From Acidobacteriota bacterium (GTDB taxonomy: Bacteria > Acidobacteriota > Terriglobia > Terriglobales > Acidobacteriaceae), in contig JABCYV010000020.1 in the NCBI GenBank assembly GCA_013290025.1, positions 1-35,701 of the forward strand: 35,701 bases of DNA. Direction: 5' to 3'. A model generated the notes under the pieces. The model had not been told where the DNA came from. It saw only the letters and a list, made by a program, of their open reading frames with translations, and made no database searches. Shown here in pieces: positions 30,939 to 35,701 of this stretch. Each line of letters starts with the position of its first letter. Position 1 is the stretch's first letter. The position numbers and the translations under genes are program-made.

Positions 30939-33900
30939 CTAGAAGATGAACTTCGCGGAAAGCTGCATCGTGCGCGGATTGCTGGAGAACACCGCCCTCG
31001 GGACGTTAAAGGTAGCTGCTCCCGGAGTGAGATACTGTCGCGCTGCGGTACTGGTCGTGATTGTCGTCAAGGCGGTGTTGGCGCCGTCCGCCCGGTTGAC
31101 GTAGCCCGGCGTGAACTGCGGGTGGTTGAATGCGTTGAGCAACTGGGCACCCAGCTGGAACTTGAACCTCTCCGTGAAGCTCACGCTCTTATAGAGGCCG
31201 AAGTCCCAGTTGTTGATGTGTTCGGTTGGCAGCGTGTTGCGGCCCAAGTTAGACAGCGCGCCGATACCCGTACGAATGAACCGCGCAGTCGGATCGTTCG
31301 CGAGATAAGCCACCGTGTCGCCAGCGGTGTTGGTCAGGGCTGTAACGTCCGTCCCCGTTCCTGCCTTGCCAGCCGGATTAACGATGGCGCGATCGCCCGC
31401 AGTATCACCGTTGCCATTTGCGTCCTGAGCAACCTGCACCGTTGCGTACTCCGGGCTCTCGAAGGTGTAAACCGGTGCAAGTTCCCAGTTCCCTACAACG
31501 TTCTTCATTACCCAGCTGCTGGAGCTCTTGAACATGGGCATATCGTAGAGGGCCGTGATGGTGAAGCGGTGCCGGTGGTCGAGAGCTGAACTGGAGCGGT
31601 CCGCATGCAGATTCTGGAAGTCCTGCGGGCGCCGCGGGGTTAGGACGGTGCTGAAGAAGTCAGCGGTGGAATTGTCAATGTTGTGGCTGAAGGTGTAAGC
31701 CGCCTGCAACTGCAGACCGTTGGTGAAGCGGCGATTGAGTTGCGCTGCCAGCCCGTGGTAGGTCGAGTCGCCGAAGGGCACGAATCCTATCAGGTTGGTT
31801 TGGTTGAACCCGGCTGCCGCGAGATCGCCACGGAAATTCGGCTGAGCCTGGATTTGCGCAAGAGTTGTCGTCAGTCCGTCCAGCGTAGACTGGCCCGGGT
31901 TGGTGATGTAGGTGGGCAGGAACAATGTCGGCGATGTTTGGTCAATTCTGTTGATGCGATCCTGCACATCTAGGTGGACGCCGCGGGTTCCCAGGTACCT
32001 GATCTCGGTGGTGTAGTTCTTGGCGAAGGTGTGCTGGACGCCCAATTGCCACGAAATAGTGTACGGATCCTTCTGGTTCGGTGGAACCCAGGCCGCGGTA
32101 GCAGCCCGGGCCTCTGCAACCGTAGCAAATGGTTGAGGCAAGGGTGGTAGTCCTCCGCCGGCCAGAAACGCAGCAGAACTCGGACAAGTCGGCGAACCTG
32201 GGCAGTCATAAGTCTGGTTCAACTGCGGAGGCTTGGACAGACTGCCGATGTTATCGTAAAGCACATCATAGGCCATGCCAAATCCGGCACGGATAGAAGT
32301 GTTACCGCTGTTTCCAGGTGACCATGCGATACCTACCCGAGGTGCAAAGTTCTTCTTTGGCGCCCGCGGTTCAGCGAAACTGAGGCCGGGGATGCTAGCT
32401 GCGATGTTCAGTTTCTGCAGCCGCTCATCGGCAGGAATGGTCGTGTACTCGTGACGCAGGCCGAGGGTAAGAGTCAGATTGGGACGCATCCGCCACGTAT
32501 CGCTCACATACCAATACAGTGCGATCTGGTTTGCGTCGTAACCTGCTTTCCCGACGCTGCGCTCCGCCAAGGTATCCGGCACCTGGTCGTTCAGATACAA
32601 CTGCAGAGTCGAGTAATCGTAGTCGCCACGAGAACGTTGGGTGAAGCTCTGCGGCGAGATGTACTTTCGGCCTTCCAGGCCGAACTGCCAAGTGTGGCGA
32701 CCCTTAGTCCAGCTGAGGTTATCGGCCGCCTGATAGGTGTTGATGATAGTGAATTGCGGGGCATTCGAGTCAGGACCCACCTGCAGATTCAGTTGATCAA
32801 AGGAAAGATTCGGGAATTGGTCTAACCCCGGAAATGTGAAATTGCCAGTACCGATTATTTGCCTATACCGGTTGTAGCCAATGCGTAACTCATTGGTAAG
32901 CGTCGGTGAAAAAGTGTGGTATTCCCCCAGCGTAAATACATCTGAAGTGGCTGGAATGATCGAGAAAAAGACGGGCAGCGTTGCGGTCACGTCCGATCCA
33001 ACACTCTTGTTATAGATAAACCGGCCTCGCAATTGGTCGTGGTCCGAAAGGTTATAGTCGGCACTGCTGGCGGAGTTGCGGAAGTTATTGAAGGAAGGAC
33101 CCACGACTGGGAAAAGCCCGACTTGAATGGGGGTGTTGTTTACTATGACCGCGTTGCAGGCCGGAGGGGAACAAGGCGCGGGAGCCGTGGGCACGAACTT
33201 CTTGAAAATGCTCAAGTTAGTCTGGTTTATTCCCGGCATCGCGGCCAGCGTCGCGAAGCCGTTGGCGGTGGGAGTTGTTGGCGCTGTAGGCGTCACACTC
33301 TGACCAATCGCGTTGTACTCGTAATTAAAGAAGAAAAAAAGCTTGTTCTTGATAATGGGACCGCCGATCTGCCCTCCGTAACGGTTGCTGTCGAAGCGGG
33401 GCTGTTTCGGTGTTGTTCCGGCGGGGGTTCCGTTGGCGACGATTTGATCAATCGAGTTAAGGTTGCGGTTCTCAAAATACTCGTACAACTTACCGTGGAA
33501 GCTGTTCGTACCTGTCATTACCACCTGGTTGAATTGACCGCCTGAGGAGTGTCCGAACTCCGGCGCGTATAGGTTTTGCAGCACCGTAAAGCTGGCTACC
33601 GCATCATTGGGGACCACGGCTAACGGGCCGGTGACAACCTTATTGTTATTGTCGACACCTTCAATGGTGAAGTTGTTGTTGTAGGCGCGCTGCCCGCCCA
33701 CTGAGGGCCCAGTTCCGACACCTACGCCGCCGTTGCTTGCTACGCCAGACGAGTACAGTGAAAGGTTGAGCACACCGATTCCAAAACCATTGCCGGATGT
33801 TGAGGGCAGGTCTGAGATTGAACGCTCGTCGTAGTTATTGGTAACTTGGGCCGTCGTGGTGTCGATGATCGGAGCTTCTCCGGAGACTTCCACCGTCTCC

Positions 33901-34262
33901 GATGCTGCGCCCGGGGTCAAGGTCACATTGACAGTACCGGTTCGATTCAATTCCACGTCGGCCGATTCCGTAGTGGTGCGAAAACCGGCGGCCTTTACCG
34001 TGAACCTATAGCCACCAATCGGGAGATTATCGAATCGGTATTGACCTGTATTGTTGGTCTTGGCATTGGCCGATATTCCCGTGGCAGTGTTGATACCGAT
34101 TACGTCAGCGCCCGCCACGGCGGCACCCGTCGAGTCCATTACTGTACCGACAACGTTCCCGCTGATAGCTTGGGCAAAACCGACGGTAGGTGTCAAAAGC
34201 ACACTGACGACCAACCCGAACGATAACATCAACAAAAGTAACCTGCGAATGTTGTGATTCAT
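30939..34262 (-). CDS. TonB-dependent receptor with carboxypeptidase-regulatory domain (Oar-like)
   Basis: An 1107-residue outer-membrane protein. A signal peptide (about 1-31, 'SFGLVVSVLLTPTVGFAQA') is followed by a carboxypeptidase-regulatory-like beta domain (about 33-120, 'VVGTVMDSTGAAVAGADVIGIN', 'GQYRFDNLPIGGYRFTVKAAGFR'). A plug domain comes next ('SVGGQRAYNNNFTIEGVDNNN', 'APEFGHSSGGQFNQVVMTGTNSFHGKLYEYFENRNLNS'), then a long beta-barrel ending in 'NPRTMQLSAKFIF' with the terminal aromatic used for barrel insertion. Such receptors are highly expanded in Acidobacteria; the substrate is unassigned. ATG 34262 has an AGGAGAA ribosome site. Its transcript ends at the terminator at 30890-30913. 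Confidence 0.93.
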   Translation of the reverse strand: MNHNIRRLLLLMLSFGLVVSVLLTPTVGFAQAISGNVVGTVMDSTGAAVAGADVIGINTATGISANAKTNNTGQYRFDNLPIGGYRFTVKAAGFRTTTESADVELNRTGTVNVTLTPGAASETVEVSGEAPIIDTTTAQVTNNYDERSISDLPSTSGNGFGIGVLNLSLYSSGVASNGGVGVGTGPSVGGQRAYNNNFTIEGVDNNNKVVTGPLAVVPNDAVASFTVLQNLYAPEFGHSSGGQFNQVVMTGTNSFHGKLYEYFENRNLNSIDQIVANGTPAGTTPKQPRFDSNRYGGQIGGPIIKNKLFFFFNYEYNAIGQSVTPTAPTTPTANGFATLAAMPGINQTNLSIFKKFVPTAPAPCSPPACNAVIVNNTPIQVGLFPVVGPSFNNFRNSASSADYNLSDHDQLRGRFIYNKSVGSDVTATLPVFFSIIPATSDVFTLGEYHTFSPTLTNELRIGYNRYRQIIGTGNFTFPGLDQFPNLSFDQLNLQVGPDSNAPQFTIINTYQAADNLSWTKGRHTWQFGLEGRKYISPQSFTQRSRGDYDYSTLQLYLNDQVPDTLAERSVGKAGYDANQIALYWYVSDTWRMRPNLTLTLGLRHEYTTIPADERLQKLNIAASIPGLSFAEPRAPKKNFAPRVGIAWSPGNSGNTSIRAGFGMAYDVLYDNIGSLSKPPQLNQTYDCPGSPTCPSSAAFLAGGGLPPLPQPFATVAEARAATAAWVPPNQKDPYTISWQLGVQHTFAKNYTTEIRYLGTRGVHLDVQDRINRIDQTSPTLFLPTYITNPGQSTLDGLTTTLAQIQAQPNFRGDLAAAGFNQTNLIGFVPFGDSTYHGLAAQLNRRFTNGLQLQAAYTFSHNIDNSTADFFSTVLTPRRPQDFQNLHADRSSSALDHRHRFTITALYDMPMFKSSSSWVMKNVVGNWELAPVYTFESPEYATVQVAQDANGNGDTAGDRAIVNPAGKAGTGTDVTALTNTAGDTVAYLANDPTARFIRTGIGALSNLGRNTLPTEHINNWDFGLYKSVSFTERFKFQLGAQLLNAFNHPQFTPGYVNRADGANTALTTITTSTAARQYLTPGAATFNVPRAVFSSNPRTMQLSAKFIF

Positions 34263-34860
34263 GTTCGATTCTCCTGAAGGTGAGACCGTTCCGCGACCTC
34301 AGCAACCAAGTCGTCGGCGATGATTGTTGTGCACGCGCCGCGCCGCGCGGCTATTCCAGGTTGGATCGTGGGATGCGTAGTCTGTTTTCTGGGATGAAGC
34401 TTGAGTTTTTTACGACCAACGCGACTTACCTACATCGCTTGCAGAGACAGCTTAGTGAAACAGTTCAGTGAGAATACGCAGATGTGGAGAGAGCAATGAG
34501 TTGTTATATGAGAATTGGAAAGCGAAAGGCACGTTGGTGCTTATACAAAAATCTATGCGAGACGCGTGTTGACTATGTGTATTTGAACAAATGCACTCTG
34601 CGCTTGTTACCCATGTTGTTGAGTTCATCTCTGCCACGTCACCCTGCGTCTTGTGGTCAAGCTAGGATAGCGATAACACCAAGACATCGATTCGTACCAG
34701 TGCGGACTGCATCTGTCCCCTGGTATCTATTCAGTGCAGCCGCTTGATGGACAATGGTCCCGCAAGAGTTGTAGAAGGCTTCGATCAGCGAATCTACACA
34801 TGCCGGATCGGCCTTCTGATGTAGCTTCACTTCCTTCGCAGACCAAGTCTTAGGGGGATT
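34263..34860. other. 600-bp region upstream of the TonB receptor, no gene called
   Basis: Contains short frames only, none with protein-like composition. A GC-rich palindromic patch ('GCGCCGCGCCGCGCGGC', 34337-34353) lies about 80 bp upstream of the receptor ATG and would fold into a hairpin in its 5' leader if transcription begins further upstream. I cannot assign a promoter with confidence. Confidence 0.35.
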
Positions 34861-35358
34861 ATGTCAACCCAGGTTTCAGGTGCAGAACATGTTGAAGAAG
34901 TAATTGAGCGAGTGCATCAGGAACTCGATTCGCTGTTAAAGCAGCGTGCCGCGATCATTAAGAGAATTGGCACTATCAAACAGACGATTCTGGGGCTGGC
35001 TAATCTCTTCGGTGACGACATTATTGGCGAAGAATTACTGGAACTGGTTGATCATAGGCCGACCTCGCGCCAGCCAGGTTTCACGAAAACGTGTCGCATG
35101 GTGCTGATGGAATCGTCCCGTCCGCTCCTGACGCAAGAGGTCTGCCAGGAAATCAAGCGAAGGAATCCAGCCTTAATGGCCCGCCAGAAAGATCCTCTAG
35201 CATCGGTCTCGACCGTGCTCAACCGGTTAGCCAGCTATGGAGAAGCCCGCTTTCTGGCGAACGACAGAGGCCGCCGAGCGTGGCAGTGGGTAACGGAAGG
35301 TTGTGATGAGCCTCCGCACCCAGCGACCATAGTTCGCGGCGGCTCCCAAGAAGAATAG
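34861..35358 (+). CDS. Coiled-coil and winged-helix-like protein, unknown function
   Basis: A 165-residue protein. The N-terminal half (residues 8-60, 'EEVIERVHQELDSLLKQRAAIIKRIGTIKQTILGL') is a strong coiled coil. The C-terminal half (about 75-148, 'TKTCRMVLMESSRPLLTQEVCQEIKRRNP', 'DPLASVSTVLNRLASYGEARFL', 'RRAWQWV') has the helix-turn-helix-wing pattern of a winged-helix domain. This could be a DNA-binding regulator, but I do not recognise a named family. ATG 34861 has a GGGGG ribosome site. Confidence 0.65.
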   Translation: MSTQVSGAEHVEEVIERVHQELDSLLKQRAAIIKRIGTIKQTILGLANLFGDDIIGEELLELVDHRPTSRQPGFTKTCRMVLMESSRPLLTQEVCQEIKRRNPALMARQKDPLASVSTVLNRLASYGEARFLANDRGRRAWQWVTEGCDEPPHPATIVRGGSQEE

Positions 35359-35545
35359 AATCCTGATCCAGTCAGGAAAACTCCTGTGCATCCCTGGGAT
35401 GCCGGGAACACTCTTCGTAAGCAACTAGACAAAAATTCAGCTGGAACTGCGAATCTCATCTGTTCGTATTCGTTTCATGTCTACTGGTCCCTTCTCCGGC
35501 CCACTTCGTACTGCACAGCTCAAAACTCAGGGCCGACACGTTTAA

Positions 35546-35581
35546 TCATCACCTATGATTGTTGATCTGTTGGTGTGATGA
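35546..35581. other. Inverted repeat TCATCAC...GTGATGA
   Basis: Seven-base arms separated by 22 bases, in the 278-bp gap before the last partial gene. It could be an operator or a weak hairpin; no other feature is seen in this gap. Confidence 0.25.
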
Positions 35582-35636
35582 GTCAATCTGTCGTGTCTCG
35601 CAGCTCACTCGAACTGGAAGCGAGGGCTTGGGCACC

Positions 35637-35701
35637 ATGGATTTCTATGTGCGGAAGCTGCAGGAGACCATCGCGTCCTCTTTTGCCGGAATCACTCCGG
35701 A
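35637..35701 (+). CDS. 5' end of a possible DinB-family gene (partial)
   Basis: ATG 35637 opens 'MDFYVRKLQETIASSFAGITP' and the frame runs off the window. The sequence resembles the first helix of DinB/DUF1569-type four-helix metal proteins from Acidobacteria (from memory), but 21 residues are not enough to be sure. Confidence 0.35.
   Translation, partial: MDFYVRKLQETIASSFAGITP

Noticed and set aside
34484-34747. 87-codon plus-strand frame upstream of the coiled-coil gene
   Set aside because: Composition is not protein-like and there is no ribosome site.

Overview
The window looks like a chromosomal segment of a soil acidobacterium (Acidobacteriota, Terriglobia/Koribacter-like). The evidence is moderately high GC, a long Oar-type TonB-dependent receptor with an N-terminal carboxypeptidase-regulatory domain, a lytTR-type two-component pair, and dispersed 'GCTCGGGATGACA' repeats. 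I assigned this from gene content and protein style, not from a database search.

Region 1 (1-10.7 kb, mostly minus strand) is a 2-oxo acid dehydrogenase locus: E1-alpha, E1-beta, E2, dihydrolipoyl dehydrogenase and the lipoyl-attachment enzyme LipB. It also holds a monoheme cytochrome c, a DUF2007 protein, hemB and an isoaspartyl peptidase. A Phd/YefM-RelE toxin-antitoxin module sits on the opposite strand between the two E1 genes. The remnant of a secreted protein opens the window.

Region 2 (10.6-13.4 kb) has housekeeping genes: a VOC protein, a CDP-alcohol phosphatidyltransferase, greA and a CarD-family regulator.

Region 3 (13.4-16.14 kb) is the most interesting part. A four-helix-bundle (S23-type) gene on the minus strand lies between two inverted arrays of a 7-bp repeat. 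It is split into an N-terminal piece (15814-15972) and a C-terminal piece (13465-13614). Between the pieces is a roughly 2.2-kb element with an IS1-like DDE transposase, a divergent HTH-P63C protein and a 55-aa basic protein. The element is bounded by an exact 9-bp direct repeat, ATCCACAGG, as expected of an IS1-type target duplication.

Region 4 (16.1-24.4 kb) encodes an AI-2E-type permease, ruvX-mltG, a DUF4292-like lipoprotein, a MacB/FtsX-type ABC permease, a secreted protein of about eight D-x-N-G repeats, a ferric-reductase-like membrane cytochrome facing a Met/His-rich periplasmic protein, and a GNAT acetyltransferase.

Region 5 (24.4-28.0 kb) is a hemE-hemH-hemG operon; with hemB it gives four heme-biosynthesis steps in the window.

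Region 6 (28.2-35.7 kb) has a small orphan protein, a histidine kinase whose N-terminus is a DUF1272-like zinc module, its LytTR response regulator, a bidirectional terminator, a 1107-aa TonB-dependent receptor, an unrecognised coiled-coil protein, and the first codons of a possible DinB-family gene. I saw no tRNA, rRNA or CRISPR array.
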